Below are positions 24,259 through 32,504 of a stretch of DNA of 64,000 nt, in pieces; positions within the stretch are counted from its first letter, which is position 1, and each line of letters starts with the position of its first letter. Where the stretch lies: the NCBI GenBank assembly GCA_017549025.1, contig JAFYWB010000036.1, positions 1 to 64,000 on the forward strand. Direction: 5' to 3'. Source of the stretch: Treponema sp. Its GTDB lineage: Bacteria > Spirochaetota > Spirochaetia > Treponematales > Treponemataceae. The notes below the pieces were generated by a model, which saw only the letters and a program-made list of their open reading frames with translations, had not been told where the DNA came from and made no database searches. The translations under genes were made by a program, and so were the position numbers.

Positions 24259-25178
24259 TCTACCCCTCCTAAACTGGTCCATTTAGCCTCATTAAAAAGC
24301 CGCTGCATTTCCTGTGCTACTCGTTCATTCTCAATTTCACCACTAACTCTAGCCTGATAGGAATTTTTTATAGCTTCAAAATCCTTTTCCGACACGCCAT
24401 TCCACTGGAAACTTTCCACCTTTTCCTTTATTTGATTCAAATATTTGGGATCTTGTGCATATTTAGCCTCTGAAACAGAATAATAATTCTTAATTGTAGC
24501 ATCTTCTGTCATCATTGAATCTGTTTCAGCAATAACGACAGGAACATATTGTAGCTGACATTCACCAAATTCTACATCTTTAAGAATACTTTTGATAGCA
24601 TCTGAATACCGAAGCTGTTCAATAACGTCATTAGCCATTACATCGATGGATTTTATACTCTTACTTTTTACCATCGCACAAGCTTGCTTTACGTTGATGA
24701 GTTGCGTGTCATCATTATAACAGATTGCCTTAATTACCTCACTTCCAGTTTTAAACTGAGTCAACTTATAGTTCCGAGATATCTCATATGCCTTTTTATC
24801 AAGTTCGTGGATGCGACTTTCCAAGGCTTGATCCAGAGCCGAAAATTGCTTGGTGTACCGCAGTTTAATTCGCTCATAATCATCCTGCATAATCACCATA
24901 ATCTTGTCGATTTCTTTTCTAAAAGTTTCCATCAACTGCATACTGCTAAGCATTTCACTGGAAACAGCAGCTATTTTCTGGTCAAACTGGCTTTTCATCA
25001 AAATGAAGAATCCTGCATCAACATTTTTGCAAATGTGATTGGAGGCTTCCTGCTGAGCAACTACCACTGCACTTTCCATAGCCACAACAGAGGCAGTAAC
25101 ATCTCTTACATTTGAATTAACATAATCCAAAGAATTTGCCATGGGAGAAGTATCAACAGTAATATCAAATGTTGCCAT
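24255..25178 (-). CDS. Coiled-coil protein, paralogue of gene 5 (SPFH operon gene 4)
   Basis: A 307-residue, mostly helical protein without signal peptide or TM segment. It begins MATFDITVDTSPM, then a helical region with ASNHICKNVDAGFF, and the DDYERIKLRYTKQFSALDQ segment also found in its downstream paralogue. It lacks that paralogue's repeat head. A YVPVVIAETDSM motif lies near residue 195. The start overlaps the upstream stop (TAATG). I do not recognise the family; repeated heptads suggest oligomers or filaments. Confidence 0.75.
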   Translation of the reverse strand: MATFDITVDTSPMANSLDYVNSNVRDVTASVVAMESAVVVAQQEASNHICKNVDAGFFILMKSQFDQKIAAVSSEMLSSMQLMETFRKEIDKIMVIMQDDYERIKLRYTKQFSALDQALESRIHELDKKAYEISRNYKLTQFKTGSEVIKAICYNDDTQLINVKQACAMVKSKSIKSIDVMANDVIEQLRYSDAIKSILKDVEFGECQLQYVPVVIAETDSMMTEDATIKNYYSVSEAKYAQDPKYLNQIKEKVESFQWNGVSEKDFEAIKNSYQARVSGEIENERVAQEMQRLFNEAKWTSLGGVE

Positions 25179-27271
25179 TATGCTTCTCCTTCTGTATTAT
25201 CTTTTTCTTCAGCTATTTCTTCTTCATTCTGGACAATTTCACCTTCAGCTATTTCTTCTCCATTCTGGACAATTTCTTCTTCAGCTGCTTCAAACGGTTC
25301 TTCTGTAAGAGGCTGTTGCTGCATCAAATATCGGCTTTCCTCATCAATGCGACAAATTTGATCAGAAGCAATCTGCTGCAAATCCAATGTAAAATCATCC
25401 ATCAATTTTGGTTCAACACTGGGAACGGGAGGAAGATCTGCATAGCTTGCAAAATAACTGTTCACAGGAATAATCTTTTGACGTCTTACATCAAGATTTT
25501 GCAAATTCTCAGGAATGATAGAATCAGCAATTTTTTTGCTTTCTCCATCACGAAGTGAACCTTCAAAATATTCCACAAAACCAAATTTATCAGAAGAAGC
25601 ATTGATATCTTCCTGAAGTGTTCTCATGTACAACTGGAATGCATCCCCGATTTCCTTACAGCTTTCAACCTTCTCTTCAATTTCTTTAATTGCATCATCA
25701 GAGGCACTAATTTCTTTTGTTTCAATATCTGCACGTCCAGTTCGCTTCATTGCCTCTTGGGTTTGCTTATACGAAAGATAAATATTGTGAGCCGTGGAAT
25801 ATTCAGCATAGGCATTTGTTATCTGAGTAATCAAATCCTGTCCAGTACCTCGGTTATCCCGGAATGCGGCTTCTACATCTTGATGCCATTTATTAAGATA
25901 GTTCAATTTTTGGTCATTGATGTTGTTGTAAATCTTCAGACGTTCAATTCGAGTTTCGTTCATGAGATTATTGATAAGCGGCATTAGGACTTCTTCTTCA
26001 ATCTGGTTGATTCCGAAAGGCATAATAGTTCGGGTGTTATCTTCTGCAACCCAGTTTTGGTTATAAATATCATATTTTACCTTTGAACTTTCTTTCAATT
26101 CAAAAGGTTTATAGCTTTCTACACAATCTTGATAATTAAAGTTTGTATCACGGATACGAGCCAACTCTTCTGCTTCAAGTTGTGTAGAATATTGGTTATA
26201 TCCAGACTTCAATACAGCTGCAAGAATCTGGTTTGTATAATCTAAAAGTCCAGTGGTGGAACTTGTCTTTATTTTAGAAACAAGCTGTACTGAATCACCA
26301 AGCTTTCTAATTAAAGATTTGAAATAATTGGTATTTCCACCTTCCGTATTCTTTTCTAGCTCTTTTTTCATGTCACTAATATCAGTGAAGGTTTTGAGTT
26401 TTGCCTCAAAATCCTCTGTATCAAAGACTTTTACAACAGGCTTATCTCCAATCTCTGTTGTTGCATATTCATTTAAAAATACATCTTCCTCACTTTGAGG
26501 AGGGATAATAGGAAGGGAAACAGAACGAGTTTCAGAGTCTGTAAGCAAATAACTGATATTTCGTACCTCTCGGTCAATATTTCCCATGTAATTATGCACG
26601 GTAATTTTCTGGATACTCCGAGAATAACTACTTGTATCTATCTGTTCTGCATCTTCATTTCCTTCAACAATAGGGATATTATTAAGATTATCTTCAAGAT
26701 TCAACAGAGATTCTTGAAGCGTCTTTGGTTGATGAAGTACAGATAAACTAAAATTGCTATTCGGCATAGTACCAGTGTGATCTACAACAAAACTTTTTCC
26801 TTCAAAGGGTACTCGTGTTGCAACGGGAACATATGCTACACCAAGCTTTGTTACCTTGTAATTCCGGCGAATATTCTTTTTTGCCTCTTCAAAGGAGGCT
26901 ATCAAGTCGCCAAAATTATCTTTATCAAGTTTTGCCTTGTTTTTCTTGAGCAGATGTACAATTGACACAATTCCACAACCCAAAAAAATGCAGCCACAAA
27001 TAATAGCTGCAATCAAAATATCTAAAACAAATGTAGTAATACCACCAATGAGCGCTGCGCCTGTCACTGCAGCGGTAACAATCGCAATGATTTTATACTT
27101 CTGCTGCCTTTCTTCTGACATATTTTTATTGTTTGTAGCTTCTTCGATTTTATTTTCCAAATCGATTTCTTCTTCTACAATCTTTTCTGCAGCCTTTCTA
27201 TAATAATCAAAAAGTATTCTTGCTTCATCTTCATAGATATTTGCTGATTCTTTAAAAACTTTTCCGGTCAT
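25178..27271 (-). CDS. Membrane-anchored coiled-coil protein with acidic tail (SPFH operon gene 3)
   Basis: A 697-residue protein. An N-terminal charged helix (1-58) is followed by two adjacent membrane helices (about 61-82 and 85-108) forming a hairpin, so most of the chain (110-697) lies on one side, presumably cytoplasmic. That part has helical, Glu/Lys/Asn-rich stretches and a YVPVATRVPF motif near residue 147 that recalls the Y(V/I)PV motifs of genes 4 and 5. The C-terminus is an acidic tail made of two 12-residue repeats. Family not recognised. Confidence 0.75.
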   Translation of the reverse strand: MTGKVFKESANIYEDEARILFDYYRKAAEKIVEEEIDLENKIEEATNNKNMSEERQQKYKIIAIVTAAVTGAALIGGITTFVLDILIAAIICGCIFLGCGIVSIVHLLKKNKAKLDKDNFGDLIASFEEAKKNIRRNYKVTKLGVAYVPVATRVPFEGKSFVVDHTGTMPNSNFSLSVLHQPKTLQESLLNLEDNLNNIPIVEGNEDAEQIDTSSYSRSIQKITVHNYMGNIDREVRNISYLLTDSETRSVSLPIIPPQSEEDVFLNEYATTEIGDKPVVKVFDTEDFEAKLKTFTDISDMKKELEKNTEGGNTNYFKSLIRKLGDSVQLVSKIKTSSTTGLLDYTNQILAAVLKSGYNQYSTQLEAEELARIRDTNFNYQDCVESYKPFELKESSKVKYDIYNQNWVAEDNTRTIMPFGINQIEEEVLMPLINNLMNETRIERLKIYNNINDQKLNYLNKWHQDVEAAFRDNRGTGQDLITQITNAYAEYSTAHNIYLSYKQTQEAMKRTGRADIETKEISASDDAIKEIEEKVESCKEIGDAFQLYMRTLQEDINASSDKFGFVEYFEGSLRDGESKKIADSIIPENLQNLDVRRQKIIPVNSYFASYADLPPVPSVEPKLMDDFTLDLQQIASDQICRIDEESRYLMQQQPLTEEPFEAAEEEIVQNGEEIAEGEIVQNEEEIAEEKDNTEGEA
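25208..25276 (-). repeat. 36-bp tandem repeat coding an acidic tail
   Basis: Two copies (25208-25240 and 25244-25276), 33 bases alike with one mismatch, period 36 bp. In protein terms this is a 12-residue unit of the form EEIAEGEIVQNE near the C-terminus of the 697-residue protein. In-frame copy-number change would alter tail length only. Confidence 0.85.
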
Positions 27272-27283
27272 TTCCTGTCTCCT

Positions 27284-27991
27284 TTATTTTCTCAATAATT
27301 TTCTCTGATTGAGGAAATTTGTTAATTCAAGAATTTTTGAGTCCATTTCAGAAGGACTTATACTTGATTCTGCAAGAACATTTGCAGCAACAATCAACTT
27401 CATTTCTAGCTTTGCAGACATCTCTGTATCCACTGGGGATAAATATCGAACATCATCACAAAGCTTTTTTATCTGTTCTTTCTGATTTCTTAAATCATCG
27501 TTCCACATATCGGTTTTCAGATTTAACATTTCAAAGCTAGATTTAAGCTCTGCAATCTTAGAAAGAGACAAATCTTCCCGTGCCTGCACTTTTCCAATAT
27601 GATTTCCTGCCAAGTATCCAAAATAAATGAAAATTGCAGCTATAATGAAGATGACTAGTTCAATGAAAACAGAGACTCTAATGCTGACAATTTCATTAAG
27701 GGCAAGAAATGCAAGAGGAATAGCTACAATTTCAAAGAAGATAACACCAAACCATATATTCATGGTAGGGATTAGCTTGGTATCTAGCATCTTTGCTGTA
27801 ATTGAGTTGAAAAAGAACGGTATGAAGAAAACTAAATAGCAAAGAACCATTTCTACCCAAAAGAACTTTTGAGCAGCAGAAAGACCTTTTTCTGGTAATG
27901 GATAGTTGAAAATCAAAAATCCAATTCCAACAAGAACAAGCCCACCAACAAATAACAAAATCCTAAAAAGATTTAATTGCTTTGAATTCAT
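27284..27991 (-). CDS. Four-TM protein with C-terminal coiled coil (SPFH operon gene 2)
   Basis: A 235-residue membrane protein. Hydrophobic helices lie at about 8-28, 41-61, 77-97 and 105-128, followed by a soluble helical region (130-235) with the look of a coiled coil (LSLSKIAELKSSFEMLNLK). It follows the SPFH gene by 16 nt and precedes the 697-residue protein by 12 nt. No recognisable family. It could be the membrane platform for the soluble coiled-coil proteins of the operon, which is inference from order and topology. Confidence 0.75.
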   Translation of the reverse strand: MNSKQLNLFRILLFVGGLVLVGIGFLIFNYPLPEKGLSAAQKFFWVEMVLCYLVFFIPFFFNSITAKMLDTKLIPTMNIWFGVIFFEIVAIPLAFLALNEIVSIRVSVFIELVIFIIAAIFIYFGYLAGNHIGKVQAREDLSLSKIAELKSSFEMLNLKTDMWNDDLRNQKEQIKKLCDDVRYLSPVDTEMSAKLEMKLIVAANVLAESSISPSEMDSKILELTNFLNQRKLLRK

Positions 27992-28007
27992 TTTTTAACC
28001 TCCATAT

Positions 28008-29183
28008 TTATATTCTATTTCCACAATTTGGACAAAACTTTGTACCTGCAGCTACATTAGTACCACATCGTGAACAGTTATTTCCACTCATTGCATTATT
28101 TACAGCATTCGAATTTTGAAGGTATGCTCCACACACAGCACATCGAGTAGAATTCTCATCGTTATCTCGGCCACAAACGGGACAAGGATTGTAGGGGTCA
28201 CCACAATGTGGGCAGAACCGATTGTTTGAAGGAAAACTTTTTCCACACCGAGAACAGAATACGGTTGACTTTTGATTTATCGGGGAGCTACCAGCCTGCT
28301 GGGGAAAATTACCATTGCCAGTGGGAGTCATCATTGCGCTTCCCATGCCAGAATTTCCATTCAATCCACCACCCATCATCATTGCAGCACCAATCATTCC
28401 AATACCACCACGACTATTTTGAACTGCATTATTAACAGTGCCAAAACTTTGCTTTTGTTGCCATGTATATCCTGCAATATTTTGAGCACTTCTATCACTC
28501 ATTGCATCTGCAATCTTTTGTCCATCAGGGGTGGAAGTATCAAGATCCACAGAAGTGACATAAAATCCTGTTAAATCAAATCCATATTCATCCCAAAACT
28601 GTCTCAATGGATCTGAAATGAAGGTAGAAAGTTGATCAAGATAGGCAGAAATTTGCATGATACCTACATGATTTGCCGTCATATAGGTAACAATGGCACT
28701 ATTTGTCTTTGCCACCAAGGGTCCCATAAAATGATCTGATAACTGGGCAGCATTAAATGTATTTAAGGTTCCTACGAGCTTTACAAGGAATTTTTCTGCA
28801 TCTCGAATTTTTCCACCATAACGGCCCTTTGCAATTATGGGGAGCATTTGACCATAATCAGCATCCATAATTCTTACAGAATTTATTTTCCAATCTATAG
28901 TCAAAGGAGCAGCCTTATTTACAAACCAGACCTCTGCAGTAAAGGGATTTTTCTTACCAAAGGGAAGTCCGAATAAATTATGTAATATCGGAAGATTTTC
29001 CGTAGAAAGGGTATGCTTTCCGGGACCAAACTTACCTACAATTTGTCCTTTTGAAAAGAATACAGCTTCTTGACTTTCTCTTACAATAAGCTGGGTTGCT
29101 GTAGTTAAATTTTGTTCAGGATAACGCCAAGCAAAGATATCATTATTTTGTGGTTGCCATTCCACGCAATCGATTAAGGCCAT
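28008..29183 (-). CDS. SPFH-domain protein with C-terminal zinc ribbons, YdjI-like (SPFH operon gene 1)
   Basis: A 391-residue protein whose first 230 residues match the SPFH/Band-7 'virion core protein' group typified by B. subtilis YdjI: LIVRESQEAVFFSKGQIVGKFGPGKHTL (read as two parts) is the characteristic opening strand. A Gly/Met/Asn-rich linker (about 250-300) leads to three zinc ribbons with paired CxxC motifs (about 307-391). YdjI-type proteins gather at stressed membranes with PspA and partner proteins. Here it heads a six-gene operon without PspA. AGGAG lies 5 nt before the ATG. Confidence 0.9.
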   Translation of the reverse strand: MALIDCVEWQPQNNDIFAWRYPEQNLTTATQLIVRESQEAVFFSKGQIVGKFGPGKHTLSTENLPILHNLFGLPFGKKNPFTAEVWFVNKAAPLTIDWKINSVRIMDADYGQMLPIIAKGRYGGKIRDAEKFLVKLVGTLNTFNAAQLSDHFMGPLVAKTNSAIVTYMTANHVGIMQISAYLDQLSTFISDPLRQFWDEYGFDLTGFYVTSVDLDTSTPDGQKIADAMSDRSAQNIAGYTWQQKQSFGTVNNAVQNSRGGIGMIGAAMMMGGGLNGNSGMGSAMMTPTGNGNFPQQAGSSPINQKSTVFCSRCGKSFPSNNRFCPHCGDPYNPCPVCGRDNDENSTRCAVCGAYLQNSNAVNNAMSGNNCSRCGTNVAAGTKFCPNCGNRI

Positions 29184-29229
29184 AGTAGTCTCCTATTTTT
29201 TAGTGATAAACATTCGAGTTTTACCAACA

Positions 29230-29270
29230 GATTAACAGTTAATCATAGCACAGGAAATTCCAATTGTCTA
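29230..29270 (-). promoter_or_regulatory. SPFH operon promoter with overlapping palindromic operator
   Basis: Minus strand TAGACA (29270-29265), 17-nt spacer, TATGAT (29247-29242) with a TG extension. A perfect 15-bp palindrome, GATTAACAGTTAATC (29230-29244), overlaps the -10 box and the expected start point, a classic repressor position. No regulator gene lies next to the operon. Confidence 0.65.
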
Positions 29271-29427
29271 CTTTTAAATACAAACTGACAAAAACTCCAA
29301 CTTTCTAAAGTAAAAAATTAAAAAACTAAAGCTCTATTCTGTAAAAAAATATTGAAAAAAAATTATTTCAATGGTAAAACTTAATTGCTATATAGAGAAA
29401 ATTTATTTTTTCTCTGTGGATTTCTGC

Positions 29428-29467
29428 TTGATCATACCTGTACCTAGATATATAAGGGGGGGGGGGG
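29428..29467 (+). promoter_or_regulatory. Promoter and G12 tract before the diguanylate cyclase gene
   Basis: TTGATC (29428-29433) and a TATATA/TATAAG -10 region (29449-29456) run straight into twelve G residues (29456-29467), then TAA and the ATG at 29471. The G tract occupies both the expected transcription start and the ribosome-binding site. The remainder of the 287-bp intergenic region is AT-rich without other clear structure. Confidence 0.7.
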
Positions 29468-29470
29468 TAA

Positions 29471-32455
29471 ATGAAAAAAGAAAAATTGTTCGGCTATAAG
29501 AAAAAGTTGTGGTGCATCGTCTTTATAACAACAGCATTTCTCGCTTTTATCCATGGAGCCACGGTTCAGGATAGCCCAAGAGTTTTAAAAGTGGGTTATG
29601 CAGACTGCGACCCTATTTTTCAGGATGAAAACGGAAATTATAGTGGCTATGCAGTTTCTTATTTGGAGGAAATAGCCCGGTACGCAAACTGGGAATACGA
29701 GTATATTTTTGATTCTTGGAAAAATTGTTTACAGCGGTTGGAAGCCGGTGAATTTGATCTTTTGGTTATGACCCATCATACCTCAGAACGCCGGGGACAA
29801 TTTCTTTTTTCAAATCTTCCCATGGGATACGATTATCCTGTGTTGTATGCTTCCCCCAACAGCAATATGTATTATCAAGATTACAAGGCTTTTGATGGAG
29901 CTAGAATTGGCGTCTCTGCAGAAACCTCCTTCCATGAAACCTTGTCCATCTATTTGCAGGAAAAGAATTTAAATTGTCAAATAGTTACCTTCCCAGCTGA
30001 TAAGGACGCAAAGGCAGCTCTTCTGCAAGGAAATATCGACATGATGGTTTCCAGCGTCTTTACTCCTCAGAAAGACGTAAAAGTGGTGGATCGCTTTAGT
30101 GTAGCTCCTGGTTATATTACTACCAACTTGAAAAGCCAAAAGTTGATGGAAGAAATCAACAATGCCATGCAAAAAATCAGAATCCACACCCCAAATCTGG
30201 AAGATATTTTAATGCATACCTTTTACAACGTATCCAAGGATGTAACCAATTTATATCTTACCAGAGAAGAACAAGAATATATTGATTCCGTGGGGCCTAT
30301 TGTAATTAAGGGATTTGAAGATCGCCGTCCCATGGGCTATACCGACACAGACGGAGAATTCAAGGGAATTTTGGTGGACTATCTGAATCAAGTAGGAGCC
30401 ATGAGTGGCTTGCAGTTTGTTTATGAGGCCGCTGAATACCACACCTTTAACGAAAATCTACCTGCAATGCAAGAAGAACACTTTGGTATGCTCTGGGCAG
30501 GAGAGTCGGTGGAAAACATGAAGCTTGCTGATAGCGTGTATCAGTCAAATCCTTTGTTCGACACAGCCCTCGCCTATGTCAGAAGAAAGGGCGAATATGT
30601 CACCAAATATGATGATCATACCTTTGTCGTCAGTACCGACATGCACCATGTAGAAAATCTGCTTTTGGAAACTAACGCTGAATCACGGATCATTTATTTT
30701 GAATCTGCAAAAGACTGCATGGAAGCAGTGTTGAATAAAGAAGCTGACATGGCAATTCTCAGTAATCAGGTGGCAGATTACTGGCTCACCAAACCGATTT
30801 ACAACAATTTTTTGACGAGAGTTGCTGGTAGTGGCGCCTATGTGTACGGAATGTGTCTTTACGTACCCAAAGAGCATTATCCCTTAGTTACAATTATCAA
30901 TAAAACCTTGGAGCATATTAGCGATACCCAAAAGCTGTATATGCTGGAAAATCTTGCTCTGGCACATACCTATGACCGTCAGTTTGAAGACGTGTTATAT
31001 GAATATGAAGATGCACTCTTTGTAATTACTGTTCTTTTGCTCATTCTCTTTGCAATTGGGATGAAATATCTGCAATACAAAGGGAAAAAACATAAAAAAG
31101 AATCTTCTCAGTTACGAGAAAAAATTCAACAAAGTGAAGAAATCTTTCACATTGTTTCCGAACATTCTAATCGTATTCTCTACGTCTACGATTTAGAGAC
31201 AAAAACCACTAGACCTTGGGACAAAGAAAATGCACAAAAAGACATTTTGGCCCATGTGTATACTGGAATCTACACTGAAGAAAACTTAGATAAAAATGGT
31301 GCTGTTTTTACAGAACGCAAAGGTGCAGTAAAGAAATTCTTTACAGATATCCATAAAGGTGTACCGTCTGGAGAAGTAAATGTTCGTGTTAAACTAAAAA
31401 CTGGACACTTCCGCTGGTACCACTTTAAATATTCCAGCATTTTTCATCAGGGAAAACCTGTTTCCGCAATGATTTCCATTTACGACATTACCGAGCGTCA
31501 CGAACAGCAGCTGGCATATCTGAGAATTAAGAAGCTTACCGAAAGCCAAATTCCTGGAAGCAAGGTAAGCCTTGAAATCAATCTCACCCTGGACCAGGTA
31601 GAAAAGCTGTCGGGAATTCGGCAAATCAACTATACCGAAGAACAATGCTACACCTTTGCTCAGCTTTTTGATGAAATCATGGCCCAAAACATTGAATTTA
31701 TTCAAAAGGAAGAGGCTCAACGTTATTTTACCACAAAGAATTTCCTTGCTGCCTATGCACGTGGAGAACGAGAGCTACACAGCGAATGGCAGGTACGCCA
31801 CCCCGTAGGAACGGTTCATTGGCTTGATACAGAAATCACCTTGATTGAAGATCCCTACGATCAAGACATCAAGCTGTTCTTGTGGATGCGGGATATTACC
31901 GAGGATAAGATTCAGCAGCTGGAAATTCGTGAACGCTCAGAAAAAGACGGCATGACAGGCGTGTACAATCGAAAGACTGCAGAGGATTTAATCTGCAAAA
32001 ATTTGAAAAATAATGTCCCTGGAATTTTCCTGTTGGTAGACATGGACAAATTAAAGCAAATCAACGACCAGCTTGGCCACAAGGAAGGTGACAAAGCAAT
32101 TAAAGGCATGGCAACCATCTTAAAGTCTCAATTCCGTTCCAGCGACATCGTTGGCCGTATTGGTGGAGACGAGTTTGTAGTCTATTTACCTGGTGCAGCT
32201 AAAAACAAAGAAACCATGTCAGAGGTTTTCGGTAAACTGATAGAAAAGCTGAATTCCTTTACCGTAGGAGAACGGAACGATGTGGCAATTTCTTGCAGTA
32301 TCGGTTGTACCATAGAGCAGGAAGATTCCACCTACGAATCACTTTATCAGCAGGCTGACATAGCCTTGTATCAGGTAAAGAAAAACGGTAAGAACAATTT
32401 TATCTTTTATTCACCTGATTTTGGGGAAAACTCACAAAAAGAACGTGATGCGTAA
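29471..32455 (+). CDS. Sensor diguanylate cyclase with two periplasmic solute-binding domains
   Basis: A 994-residue inner-membrane protein that would make cyclic di-GMP in response to a periplasmic ligand. After a signal anchor (about 13-31) come two extracellular-solute-binding (SBP_bac_3) domains (about 36-255 and 265-505), a TM helix (about 515-537), a PAS-like pair (about 555-690 and 700-825) and a C-terminal GGDEF domain. The catalytic GGDEF is at 898-902 and an intact inhibitory RSSD site sits 5 residues before it. SBP_bac_3 domains usually bind amino acids. Its expression is probably set by the G12 tract upstream. Confidence 0.93.
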   Translation: MKKEKLFGYKKKLWCIVFITTAFLAFIHGATVQDSPRVLKVGYADCDPIFQDENGNYSGYAVSYLEEIARYANWEYEYIFDSWKNCLQRLEAGEFDLLVMTHHTSERRGQFLFSNLPMGYDYPVLYASPNSNMYYQDYKAFDGARIGVSAETSFHETLSIYLQEKNLNCQIVTFPADKDAKAALLQGNIDMMVSSVFTPQKDVKVVDRFSVAPGYITTNLKSQKLMEEINNAMQKIRIHTPNLEDILMHTFYNVSKDVTNLYLTREEQEYIDSVGPIVIKGFEDRRPMGYTDTDGEFKGILVDYLNQVGAMSGLQFVYEAAEYHTFNENLPAMQEEHFGMLWAGESVENMKLADSVYQSNPLFDTALAYVRRKGEYVTKYDDHTFVVSTDMHHVENLLLETNAESRIIYFESAKDCMEAVLNKEADMAILSNQVADYWLTKPIYNNFLTRVAGSGAYVYGMCLYVPKEHYPLVTIINKTLEHISDTQKLYMLENLALAHTYDRQFEDVLYEYEDALFVITVLLLILFAIGMKYLQYKGKKHKKESSQLREKIQQSEEIFHIVSEHSNRILYVYDLETKTTRPWDKENAQKDILAHVYTGIYTEENLDKNGAVFTERKGAVKKFFTDIHKGVPSGEVNVRVKLKTGHFRWYHFKYSSIFHQGKPVSAMISIYDITERHEQQLAYLRIKKLTESQIPGSKVSLEINLTLDQVEKLSGIRQINYTEEQCYTFAQLFDEIMAQNIEFIQKEEAQRYFTTKNFLAAYARGERELHSEWQVRHPVGTVHWLDTEITLIEDPYDQDIKLFLWMRDITEDKIQQLEIRERSEKDGMTGVYNRKTAEDLICKNLKNNVPGIFLLVDMDKLKQINDQLGHKEGDKAIKGMATILKSQFRSSDIVGRIGGDEFVVYLPGAAKNKETMSEVFGKLIEKLNSFTVGERNDVAISCSIGCTIEQEDSTYESLYQQADIALYQVKKNGKNNFIFYSPDFGENSQKERDA

Positions 32456-32504
32456 AATTTGTGTATGAAGTGATACTTCAGGTCATTTTAGCTTTTGCTC
32501 AACA

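Noticed and set aside
32464-32480. TGAAGT-GAT-ACTTCA hairpin between the cyclase and hsdS as a terminator
   Set aside because: Stem of 6 bp with a 3-nt loop and no immediate T-run; too weak to annotate.
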